This document shows positions 35,275-43,491 of a stretch of 64,000 nucleotides of DNA, in pieces. Made by a program: the position numbers and the translations under genes. Every line of letters begins with the position of its first letter. The first letter of the stretch is position 1. The stretch covers positions 7,874,001 to 7,938,000 of the forward strand of contig NZ_CP021978.1 in NCBI RefSeq assembly GCF_004803895.1, in the 5' to 3' direction. The DNA comes from Streptomyces hawaiiensis. GTDB lineage: Bacteria; Actinomycetota; Actinomycetes; Streptomycetales; Streptomycetaceae. The notes under the pieces are model-generated. The model was not told the origin of the DNA, made no database searches, and worked only from the letters and a program-made list of their open reading frames with translations.

Positions 35275-35289
35275 TGTGAACTGAGTCAA
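35275..35289 (+). promoter_or_regulatory. Copy g of the TGTGAACWRAGNNNA element (uvrD / drmA divergent promoter)
   Basis: The plus strand reads TGTGAACTGAGTCAA. Toward drmA, GTGTGA and TATATT (35296-35301) are 16 bp apart, the best -10 hexamer among the seven sites, about 65 bp before the drmA start. Toward uvrD the minus strand reads TTGACTCAGTTCACA, with TATAGA just before it as a -10 candidate. It is flanked by a GTTG/CAAC pair. One site could control both genes. Confidence 0.65.
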
Positions 35290-35367
35290 CGAGTCTATAT
35301 TTCTCGTGCTGTCACACCACCGGTGCACATCCGTGCTCCAACGGCCCTGTCCGAAGGGACCCACCGC

Positions 35368-38300
35368 ATGCCGGCCCAGCCTGCCCAGGCCGCTGTTCCG
35401 CACCCGCTCGACGAAGTTCCTCAGACGTTCCGTGCCGGGGACTCCTACGCGGTGCGCGACGCACTCGTGCACTACATCCGCCGGGATCTGCTGGGCCCCT
35501 GGGACGGTGAGACGGAAACGCTGCCGAGCGCCTCCTCCGGCCCCCGTGACCGGTACCTGGTCGGCATGCTCGGTCCGCGCCCCCAGGCCGTCACCGCCGA
35601 TCGCATCGCCCGTGCGGCCGCCCAGGGCGCGGATGGGGAGTCGGGTGACGAGCAGGAAGGTGACGACAGCGACCTGCAGGACCGGTTGAGCCCCCAGGCC
35701 GCCGGACACATCTGGGCATCCTCCATGGGGCTGTCCTTCACCGCGCCGGCTTCGGTCGGCACGCTCAGCGCCACCGTCCGCTGGGGTCGCTACACCCAGT
35801 CGGACGAGGCCACCGAGCGAGGGACGACGCGCAGGGTCTGGTCACGTGAGCCCGTCGAGCGCCTGGTGGACATCGACGTGACCGACGGGGCCGACCGCAC
35901 CGTTCAACTCGACGGCGATGCCGTCGTCCTCGACGTGCAGGTACGCCGGCACACCGGCCGAACGGGCGCCGAGGATCTGCGCATAGTCGAGCTGGCCCTG
36001 GTGAACCGGCAGCCGGACAGCGCGGACGCGCGCGACGCGCACTGGCTCTTCCAGACCGAGATCGACGTCACCGCCTTTCCCGACGACCAGGCGGCCGTTT
36101 TCCTGCCGGTCGACGACCCCCTCGACCCGGCGAGCCACGACAACGCGCCCGAGGACGCCGAGGAACGGCGACTGCGCCTCCTCTACCGGGACAGCCTCAG
36201 CCACGCCAAGGGTCGCAACGTCGCGGTTCACGCGCACGTCCGCGACGGGGAGCGCAACGCCCACCGCCTGACCACCGTCTGGCTTCCCGAGTACGACGTC
36301 AGGGCGACCACCGCGCCGGCACTTGAGGAGCAGGACCTCCTCCAGGGGCTGGAGCTGGGCATGGACGAGCTGGCGGCACTCGCCGTGCCCGACCGCCGGG
36401 CCGAACTGAGCGCCGTTCTCGCCCCGTTGGCCGACGGGTACGGCACGTGGCTGGAGCAGCAGCGCCGCAGTGCCGCCTCACTCCCCGAGGACCTGCGAGA
36501 AGCGGCCATGACCGCGATCGAACAGGCACTTGAGGTCTGCGACCGCGTCACCCTCGGCATCGACCGGCTCGTGGCCGACGAGACGGCCCTGCTGGCCTTC
36601 CGGTTCGCCAACAGGGCCATGGCCCTGCAGCGCCGCAACACAGCCATCGCGGCCGCCCGTGCCGGCCGCGAGAACGATTCCCGGTCCTACCAGGAGGCCT
36701 ACGACGAGGTACACGGCAAGGGCAAGGCGGCGGCCAGCTGGCGTCCGTTCCAGCTCGCCTTCGTCCTGCTGAACATCGACTCGCTCACCCAGCCCGGACA
36801 CCCGCACCGTGGTACCGGCCGTGAAGCCCTCGTCGATCTGCTGTTCTTCCCCACCGGTGGCGGCAAGACCGAGGCATACCTCGGACTCGCCGCTTATACC
36901 TTCGCCTTGAGGCGCCTCCAGGGCACCCTCGGCTCGGGTGCGGAGGCCCGCAGCGGTGAGGCGGGCGTAGGCGTGCTCATGCGCTACACCCTGAGGCTGC
37001 TGACCGCCCAGCAGTTCCAGCGCGCCGCCGCTCTGGTGAGCGCCTGCGAAGTCCTGCGCCGCGAGGAGTTCGCGCGAGACCGGCGCTGGGGGCCCACCCC
37101 GTTCCGAATCGGGCTCTGGGTGGGCACCTCCGTCTCACCGAACTGGTTCGACGAGGCGAAGGAACAGATCGCCGAAGCCAAGGAGAACGCCAGCGACAAG
37201 CACGCTCGCGTCCTGCAGGTCCTCACCTGCCCCTGGTGCGGCAGCGGGCTGACCGCCCGCTCGAACATGGAGTACGACGAAGGCCGCCGCAGAGTCCTGT
37301 TGTACTGCCCTCGCGCAGAGGGGGAGGACCGCTGCCCCTTCTCCCGTCGCGAAGCACTCGGCGAAGGCATCCCCGTGCTCACCGTCGACGAAGAGATCTA
37401 CCGGCTCGCGCCCTCGCTGCTGATCGCCACGGTCGACAAGTTCGCCCAGCTCCCCTGGAACGGCTACTCCGGCCTGCTGTTCGGCAGGGTCACCGAGCTG
37501 TGCCCCCGCCACGGCTACCGCCACGACGACCTGGACGCCAAGACCGGCTGCGGTGGCCGCCACAACGCCAGGGGCGACCTGCCCGGAGTCACCGCCCAGC
37601 CCGTCACCCGCCTGCGACCTCCGGACCTGATCATCCAGGACGAGCTTCACCTGATCTCCGGAGCCCTCGGCACCACCGTGGGTCTTTTCGAAGCGGCCGT
37701 CGACCAGTTGTGCACGTGGAGCTTCACCGACGTTCACGGAGGACGTCACGAAGTCGGCCCCAAGATCGTCGCTTCCACCGCGACCACCAAGCGGGCCGCC
37801 GACCAGGTGCTCGGCGTCTTCGGCCGCAAGGTCGCCGTCTTCCCGCCCCAGGTGCTGGACGTCGGCGACACGTTCTTCTCCCGGCAGGTGGAACTGAGCC
37901 GGGAGAATCCCGGCCGCCGCTACCTCGGCGTCTGTGCGCACGGCACTCGCCTCAAGGCCGCCGAGATCCGCGTCGCGGAGATCCTGTTGCTCGCGGCGCA
38001 GCAGCTCTTCGACGACTACGGCAGGCCGGCGGACCCGTACATGACTCTCGTCGGCTACTTCAATGCGACCCGTGAACTCGCCGGCATGCGGCGGTACATG
38101 GACGACGACATCACCACCCGGGTGCGGTCCAACGGCAGCCGCAAGGGTCAGGACACGCTGTCGGACCGCATTGTGAGCAGAGCAGGGATGCTCAGCATTC
38201 AGGAACTGACCTCACGCATCTCTTCCTCGGACATCGGCGCGGCCCTGAAGCGGCTGGAGATCGAGTTCGACCCCGAGCGGGACACTTCGGTGCGCAGGCG

Positions 38301-39198
38301 TGCTTTCCTGCGCGAGTACGCCGCCGCCATGAAAGACAAGCGCGAACCCCGAGCGTCCATGACGCCGTTTGTTCGACAGGCCGTCGACGTCGTCCTCGCG
38401 ACCTCCATGCTGCAGGTCGGCGTCGACGTCTCCCGCTTCGGCCTGATGCTTGTCGTGGGCCAGCCCAAGAACACGGCCGAGTACATCCAGGCGTCCTCAC
38501 GGGTCGGCCGCGACGCCGCCCGTCCGGGCCTGGTGGTGACCCTCTACAACTGGTCACGCCCTCGCGACCTCGCCCACTACGAGGACTTCGAGCACTATCA
38601 CGCGACGTTCTACCGCCAGGTGGAAGCCCTGTCCGTCACCCCGTACACGCGCCGCGCGCTCGACCGCGGTGTCGCCGCCACCTACGTCGCCGCGCTGCGC
38701 CACGCGACCTACGACTCCTCCCGCAACCTCGACGCCCATCACGTCGACCTCGACGGACCACTCGCCCAGGACGTCGAACGGCGGCTCCTCGAACGCGCCG
38801 AACGGGTGGGAGGCGACCGGCCCCGCCAGTACCTGAGCGAACGTCTGGACCGGCTCAAGGACGAATGGCGCCGCAAACGCGACGAGAGCAGTTCGGCCCT
38901 CGCCTACCGCAAGGAGAAGCACAAGACGACCGTCGTGAACGGCCTGCTGCGACGGGCGGACGGATCCCGGTGGACCGAACTGACCGTCGGCATGTCGATG
39001 CGCGAGACGGAGAACGAGATCAACCTGCTTCTCCCCGGCGGCGGCGCCTTCCTGGAAGAACCCTCGGGCGACGGACCCGACTGGACGTTCGGCGCCTCAG
39101 GGACCGACTCCGGCACCGACCCGGACACGGCGAGCACCGTGGACAGCGACGAGTACGGGCCCGTCACGGCCGACACGGTCAGGAAGGCACAGCGATGA
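35368..39198 (+). CDS. drmA: DISARM helicase DrmA
   Basis: This 1276-residue SF2 helicase is of the DISARM type. Motif I is FPTGGGKTEAYLG (P495-G499, K500), motif II is QDELHLISG (D758-H761), STATTKRA is motif III, and TSMLQVGVDVSRFGLMLV and ASSRVGRD (near 1041-1048) form the C-terminal motor. A cysteine cluster (CPWCGSG, then CPRAEGEDRCPF) around 620-660 probably binds zinc. The ATG at 35368 has a GAAGGGA site 9 bp upstream; an earlier frame start at 35272 overlaps element copy g and is unlikely. The stop overlaps the drmB start (ATGA). DrmA and DrmB form the core complex of DISARM. Here drmA is separated from drmD-drmMI by about 22.8 kb. Confidence 0.92.
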   Translation: MPAQPAQAAVPHPLDEVPQTFRAGDSYAVRDALVHYIRRDLLGPWDGETETLPSASSGPRDRYLVGMLGPRPQAVTADRIARAAAQGADGESGDEQEGDDSDLQDRLSPQAAGHIWASSMGLSFTAPASVGTLSATVRWGRYTQSDEATERGTTRRVWSREPVERLVDIDVTDGADRTVQLDGDAVVLDVQVRRHTGRTGAEDLRIVELALVNRQPDSADARDAHWLFQTEIDVTAFPDDQAAVFLPVDDPLDPASHDNAPEDAEERRLRLLYRDSLSHAKGRNVAVHAHVRDGERNAHRLTTVWLPEYDVRATTAPALEEQDLLQGLELGMDELAALAVPDRRAELSAVLAPLADGYGTWLEQQRRSAASLPEDLREAAMTAIEQALEVCDRVTLGIDRLVADETALLAFRFANRAMALQRRNTAIAAARAGRENDSRSYQEAYDEVHGKGKAAASWRPFQLAFVLLNIDSLTQPGHPHRGTGREALVDLLFFPTGGGKTEAYLGLAAYTFALRRLQGTLGSGAEARSGEAGVGVLMRYTLRLLTAQQFQRAAALVSACEVLRREEFARDRRWGPTPFRIGLWVGTSVSPNWFDEAKEQIAEAKENASDKHARVLQVLTCPWCGSGLTARSNMEYDEGRRRVLLYCPRAEGEDRCPFSRREALGEGIPVLTVDEEIYRLAPSLLIATVDKFAQLPWNGYSGLLFGRVTELCPRHGYRHDDLDAKTGCGGRHNARGDLPGVTAQPVTRLRPPDLIIQDELHLISGALGTTVGLFEAAVDQLCTWSFTDVHGGRHEVGPKIVASTATTKRAADQVLGVFGRKVAVFPPQVLDVGDTFFSRQVELSRENPGRRYLGVCAHGTRLKAAEIRVAEILLLAAQQLFDDYGRPADPYMTLVGYFNATRELAGMRRYMDDDITTRVRSNGSRKGQDTLSDRIVSRAGMLSIQELTSRISSSDIGAALKRLEIEFDPERDTSVRRRAFLREYAAAMKDKREPRASMTPFVRQAVDVVLATSMLQVGVDVSRFGLMLVVGQPKNTAEYIQASSRVGRDAARPGLVVTLYNWSRPRDLAHYEDFEHYHATFYRQVEALSVTPYTRRALDRGVAATYVAALRHATYDSSRNLDAHHVDLDGPLAQDVERRLLERAERVGGDRPRQYLSERLDRLKDEWRRKRDESSSALAYRKEKHKTTVVNGLLRRADGSRWTELTVGMSMRETENEINLLLPGGGAFLEEPSGDGPDWTFGASGTDSGTDPDTASTVDSDEYGPVTADTVRKAQR

Positions 39199-41090
39199 GC
39201 AGTCAGGGCAGCAACCGCAGGGTCGGCGCCGTACGGCCCAGCCACCTCATGTTCACCGCAGGGGTCGGGGCCCTCGTCGACCTGCCCAACTTCTCCGTCC
39301 TGATCCGGGGAATCGACTCCTGGAGTCACTCCGGTGTCACCGACTACGACATCGACGAACCCCGGCTGCGCGCCGCCGTCAACCGGTCGCTCCAGCGCTA
39401 TGGACGTGGCCAGGTCGAGCAGTTGCGTGCCGCTCCCTGGCTGGAGGGCGCCGACGCGGACCCGAAGGGCTGGGCGGCACAGGGGGTCGGAGTGCCCGTC
39501 ACGCCGTTCCCGCAGTGGCTGCGCTGCACCGCGTGCAATGTGCTGGCCGCGATCGACTCGGGTGAGTTCGCCTTCGTCAACGCCAACCCACGGACACCGC
39601 ACGAGGCGAAGTTCGTCCACGACTGCAAGCGGGGCAAGCCGCTGGCCGTGGCGGCCCGATTCACCCTCGTGTGCACCGCCGGCCATCTCGACGAGTTCCC
39701 CTACACCCCGTACGTGCACCGTGGGCAGGCCTGCGGCAAGACGCCGCGCCCGAAGCTGCGCATGAAGGACCATGGCGGCAACCAGGCCGCCAACGTCACC
39801 ATCGAGTGTGTCGCCTGCGGCGTGAAGCGCAACATCCGGGAAGCCATGGGCGAACGAGGCCGGCGCAACCTGCCCCGGTGCCGTGGAAGGCATCCGCATC
39901 TCGGCACCTACGAGACGAACGGCTGCGACCAGGAACCGGTCCTGATGGTGGCGGGCGCGTCCAACCAGTGGTTCCCGCTCACCCTCAGTGCCCTGGCACT
40001 TCCCAAGGCGCAGGGCGGAGACATCGGCAAGCTCCTGGACGACCACTGGCCCGACCTCGAACTGATCGAGGACCGAGGGCAGTTCGACTTCATGGCGCGC
40101 ATGCCCAAGTTCACCTTTCTCAAGGAGTTCGACGCCGACGCGGTGGTCGCGGCGATCACGGCCCGCAAGCAGGGAACGGCCGGGTCGGCCCCCTCCGCCC
40201 CCGACGTCCAGGCCGACCTCTTCGGACCTGAATGGGACGCGCTCTCCGGTCCCGTTCCCACCCCCAGCGACGACTTCGCACTCCGGCAGATGCCCGTGCC
40301 GGCCCGTCTGAGCGAGTTCTTCGCCGACATCAGACAGGTCGAGCGGCTGCGTGAGGCGCGGGCGCTGATCGGGTTCACCCGGCTCGACGCGCCCGACCCC
40401 GAATCACCGGAGATCGCCACGCGCGTCGAGCTGTCCCGCGGGATCCGGAACTGGGTACCGGCCAGTGAGGTGCGCGGTGAGGGCGTCTTCCTCCGCGTGC
40501 GGGACGGTCTGATGGCCGAGTGGGTCGCTCGTATGGAGAAGTCACCGCAGATGGAGGCGCACAGACAGGCGTACGCACGGTTCCGCGCCAACCGGAAGTC
40601 GGACCGCAAGACCAGTGACTTCGACCCCTACTACGGCTGGCCCGGAGCGCGGTACATCGCCCTGCACACCCTCTCCCACCTGCTGATCCGCACCATCGCC
40701 CTGGAGTGCGGCTACAACTCCGCCTCGCTCGCCGAGCGGATCTACGCGGGTGACGACCAGAATCCGAGGACGGGCATCCTCATCTACACCGCCGTCCCGG
40801 ATTCCGAGGGCACCTTGGGAGGTCTGGTGTCCCTCGCCGAGGAGCGGGAGTTCGACCGGATCGTGCGTCGGGCCCTGACCGACGCGCGCCACTGCTCGGC
40901 CGACCCGCTGTGCGCCGAGCGCCTGCCGCAGGACCCGGCCGACTTCCTCCACGGAGCCGCCTGCCATGTCTGCCTGTTCGTGTCGGAAACCACGTGCGAA
41001 CGCGGCAACCGGTTCCTTGACCGTCGGTTCCTCGTGCCGCTGACCGGGGACCAGGATCCTGTGCTGACCCCGGTCGGTCTGCTGCCGTGA
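39195..41090 (+). CDS. drmB: DISARM protein DrmB (DUF1998)
   Basis: This 631-residue protein carries the DUF1998 domain. The N-terminus is VGAVRPSHLMFTAGVGALVDLPNFSVLIRG, and the core is ARYIALHTLSHLLIRTIALECGYNSASLAERIY followed by GILIYTAVPDSEGTLGGLV. Several CxxC pairs (RCTACN; CVACGVK; CADPLC-type spacing near the end; ACHVC) suggest bound metal. It overlaps drmA and drmC by ATGA/GTGA junctions, so the three are made together. DrmB is the DUF1998 partner of DrmA in DISARM. Confidence 0.92.
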   Translation: MSSQGSNRRVGAVRPSHLMFTAGVGALVDLPNFSVLIRGIDSWSHSGVTDYDIDEPRLRAAVNRSLQRYGRGQVEQLRAAPWLEGADADPKGWAAQGVGVPVTPFPQWLRCTACNVLAAIDSGEFAFVNANPRTPHEAKFVHDCKRGKPLAVAARFTLVCTAGHLDEFPYTPYVHRGQACGKTPRPKLRMKDHGGNQAANVTIECVACGVKRNIREAMGERGRRNLPRCRGRHPHLGTYETNGCDQEPVLMVAGASNQWFPLTLSALALPKAQGGDIGKLLDDHWPDLELIEDRGQFDFMARMPKFTFLKEFDADAVVAAITARKQGTAGSAPSAPDVQADLFGPEWDALSGPVPTPSDDFALRQMPVPARLSEFFADIRQVERLREARALIGFTRLDAPDPESPEIATRVELSRGIRNWVPASEVRGEGVFLRVRDGLMAEWVARMEKSPQMEAHRQAYARFRANRKSDRKTSDFDPYYGWPGARYIALHTLSHLLIRTIALECGYNSASLAERIYAGDDQNPRTGILIYTAVPDSEGTLGGLVSLAEEREFDRIVRRALTDARHCSADPLCAERLPQDPADFLHGAACHVCLFVSETTCERGNRFLDRRFLVPLTGDQDPVLTPVGLLP

Positions 41091-41866
41091 GCCGGCCCGC
41101 CTTCGAGGGCGCTGCCGAGGCCGCCGTCGTGGCCCTCGGTCTCTCCCGCAGCAAGGACCTCGCCGGCTTGCTCGCCCAGGGACGTACCAGGGAACGGATA
41201 CTGACCGAACTGGCGACACCCGGAGTCAGCGAGGCTGTCGCGGCGCTGCACGACGCCATGGAGTCGGAGTCGGTGCCCGCCTCCGAGGCGGCTGCCTATG
41301 TGCGCGGCTATGTCGCCGCCCGGCGGCAGGCCCGGGACACGGTGCAGGTCCGCACCGTGTGGAGCGGTCCTTCGACACCGGCGGTACCGGTGCGCGCCAC
41401 CGCCCAGGTGCTGGTAGAGGTCATCAACGAGGCGCAGCACGAACTGCTGGCAATGACGTACGCCGCTCGTCCGTATCCCGCCCTGACGCGTGCCCTGACA
41501 GAGGCTGCGGGCAGGGGCGTACGGACGCACGTCGTGGTCGAGACCCTGGCCGGCGCAGGTGGCCTGCTCTCGGGGAGGGAACCGGCCGAAGCGTTCGCGT
41601 CCGTGCCCGGCCTGCTGCTGTGGGTCTGGGCACGGGACCCGGCCGAAAGTGGCCGCTCACGCCAGCACGCCAAGCTGGCGGTCGCCGACCGTCGCACTCT
41701 CTTGCTCGGCAGCGCCAACCTGACCGAGTCCGCTGCTCGGCGCAACATCGAGGCGGGTGTGCTGGTGACAGGCGGTGAAGCACCGCGGCGCACGGCAGAG
41801 CACATCGTCGAACTGCAGCGCCTCGGCATACTCAGGCCTTTCCCGCCACATCAAGCTCCCGGCTGA
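41087..41866 (+). CDS. drmC: DISARM phospholipase D-family protein DrmC
   Basis: This 259-residue protein ends with one PLD motif, HAKLAVADRRTLLLGSANLTE, in which H194, K196 and D201 give HxKx4D. A single motif means it probably acts as a dimer. The N-terminal half contains a helical region and VLVEVINEAQHELLAMTYAA, typical of PLD-like nucleases. The GTG start overlaps the drmB stop. It is the last gene of the DISARM operon. In characterised DISARM, DrmC can be dispensable. Confidence 0.92.
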   Translation: MSRPAFEGAAEAAVVALGLSRSKDLAGLLAQGRTRERILTELATPGVSEAVAALHDAMESESVPASEAAAYVRGYVAARRQARDTVQVRTVWSGPSTPAVPVRATAQVLVEVINEAQHELLAMTYAARPYPALTRALTEAAGRGVRTHVVVETLAGAGGLLSGREPAEAFASVPGLLLWVWARDPAESGRSRQHAKLAVADRRTLLLGSANLTESAARRNIEAGVLVTGGEAPRRTAEHIVELQRLGILRPFPPHQAPG

Positions 41867-42172
41867 GCAAGGAACTATGCTCGCGGTGGGAGCTCTCCGG
41901 CGGCCGGCAGCAGCGCTTTGCCGTCGCGATTGAGCAGGCCCTGAGACCCACCCAATTGTGAGCGACGAACCCATCCCTGATGATTCGTCTGGAGCGATCA
42001 CCAAAGTTATATTCCGTTACTGGCAGAGGCTCACTGCCATCCCCTTGATCCCCTCACGGCTGTACCGAGCCCTCCGCGCACAGTAGGAATCGGGGAAGTC
42101 GGCGCCGACTTGACAGCCAAATCCCGCCACGGGGCCGGTGGTCCGCGTTGCGCTCGACAATATGCGGATGTG
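41867..42172. other. 306-bp gap between DISARM and the Rhs locus
   Basis: No gene is supported and no copy of the 15-bp element was found, which marks the right edge of the regulon. A TTGACA occurs at about 42105-42110 without a convincing -10 box at the proper spacing. Composition is mixed and the stretch looks like a junction between two accessory modules. Confidence 0.45.
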
Positions 42173-42754
42173 ATGATCCCGGGCATGGCTGAAGGAGGGG
42201 GCGAGGGCCCGGAGATACCCAGGTCCAGGCTGTACGACTACCTGGAGAACGCTGACGCGGACGACAAGGCCGGGCAGGCGCCGCGGGACAGCGTTGAATC
42301 GCCATCGCCTGACCCCCTGACGAGAGCTGCAATATCGCCGACCGCCGCGGCCCCCTCTCCGGGCAGCACGGACGACATTGCCCGTGCCCGCCGCGAGTTC
42401 GCCGCCCTGCTCGGGGAGTTCCGCCGTACGGCCGTACTCGTGCCGTTGGACGAGGATGAAGCCCCGCTGGTCGGGGACTACGGCGGCATTCGCTGGATCT
42501 ACGCCTTCTCGGACGAGTCGGCGCTGGCCCGGTTCGCGATCGCGAGGGGTGAAGGCTCGCGGGAGTGGGAGTACCGGCATGTGCTGGGGGCGCGGTTGCT
42601 GGATGCCGGTGTTCCGGCGACGGGGGTGCCGACCGGGGTGGCGTTGGACGTGGGGAGTGACGGGGACGGCGTGTTGTTCCCGCCGGTGACGGGGATCGTG
42701 GCGGACGCCACAGCCGTGGACGCGCAGGCAGTGAACGGGGAGGAGTCGCAGTGA
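42173..42754 (+). CDS. SseB-like protein at the head of an Rhs toxin locus
   Basis: This protein of about 193 residues has a C-terminal half (RTAVLVPLDEDEAPLVGDYGGIRWIYAFSDESALARFAIARG, then GVALDVGSDGDGVLFPPVTG) matching the SseB N-terminal domain family. The N-terminal 70 residues are disordered and proline/serine rich. The start is uncertain (GTG 42170, ATG 42173 or ATG 42185, all without a good ribosome site). Its stop overlaps the next gene. SseB-like proteins often accompany WXG/Rhs secretion loci in Streptomyces. Confidence 0.7.
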   Translation: MIPGMAEGGGEGPEIPRSRLYDYLENADADDKAGQAPRDSVESPSPDPLTRAAISPTAAAPSPGSTDDIARARREFAALLGEFRRTAVLVPLDEDEAPLVGDYGGIRWIYAFSDESALARFAIARGEGSREWEYRHVLGARLLDAGVPATGVPTGVALDVGSDGDGVLFPPVTGIVADATAVDAQAVNGEESQ

Positions 42755-43491
42755 GCGGTGAAAGAGGCCAAGGCGGCGAGGATCTTCAGGCGGTCGGCCT
42801 CGACGCCATTGCGCAGGGCATCACACTGACGCTGACCGAGTTGAAGGAGCTCGGCATGGACAGCATGGCCGGTTCCGGCCGTGGTTTCGAGGCGCTCGCC
42901 CTGTCGGGGCTCGAGTTGGGGCACGACGGGCTCACGTCGACGTTCAAGTCGTTCTGCGAGCGCTGGGAGTGGGGCGTGCGCGACCTCGTGATCGAGGGCA
43001 ACCTCTTCGCGCAGAACGTGGGCCTGTCGGCGGGCACGTTGCACGAGACGGACCAGTACGTGGAGGGCGCCCTGAAGATCGGCGCCAACTCCCTGATGGG
43101 CAACCCCTACGCCTCCGAGGATGAGGTCACACAGATGGGCTGGCGCCAGATCGCCGGCACCGGTATGGACTCCCTCAGGAACCCGGACTACAGCGAGGAG
43201 TCCTTCGACCAGGCGTGGGACAACAGCAAGCAGGGCTGGATGGACGCGAGCCGCGACATGATGACCTCGCAGGCGATGTCCGGCCCGATCCCCAGTCCGC
43301 TGAACGTCCAGCAGGCAACGGGCGTGAGTGACGAGCAGTACGAGACCTTCCTGGACGCGACCTTCGGGCCGTCGGCCGAGGAACGGGCCCAGCAGCCACA
43401 GCCCCAGCAGGGGAGGAGAGCCGCTGATGGGCTTCGGCGATCTCGTCAACGACGGACTGGGCAAGCTCGAGGACGGCTGGGACGCGGGTAA
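42751..43491 (+). CDS. WXG-type partner of the Rhs protein
   Basis: This 246-residue helical protein starts at a GTG overlapping the SseB-like stop. Features are GITLTLTELKELGMDSMAGSG, WGVRDLVIEGNLFAQNVGLSAGTLHETDQYV, a pattern of long helices as in WXG100/LXG proteins. The C-terminus (QQPQPQQGRRAADGLRR) runs 65 bp into the Rhs gene in another frame, so the Rhs ribosome site (GGGAGGAG) lies inside it. It probably acts as a secretion partner or chaperone for the Rhs protein. Confidence 0.7.
   Translation: MSGERGQGGEDLQAVGLDAIAQGITLTLTELKELGMDSMAGSGRGFEALALSGLELGHDGLTSTFKSFCERWEWGVRDLVIEGNLFAQNVGLSAGTLHETDQYVEGALKIGANSLMGNPYASEDEVTQMGWRQIAGTGMDSLRNPDYSEESFDQAWDNSKQGWMDASRDMMTSQAMSGPIPSPLNVQQATGVSDEQYETFLDATFGPSAEERAQQPQPQQGRRAADGLRRSRQRRTGQARGRLGRG

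Noticed and set aside
2372..35289. Reading the GTTCACA core as PhoP PHO boxes
   Set aside because: PHO boxes are direct repeats of GTTCACC-like units at 11-bp spacing. Each site here has only one clear unit, and the conserved part extends on the other side instead.
1..41866. Integrated phage or ICE with attachment sites
   Set aside because: No integrase, excisionase, conjugation or structural genes and no tRNA-derived direct repeats were seen in the window, so no att site can be supported.
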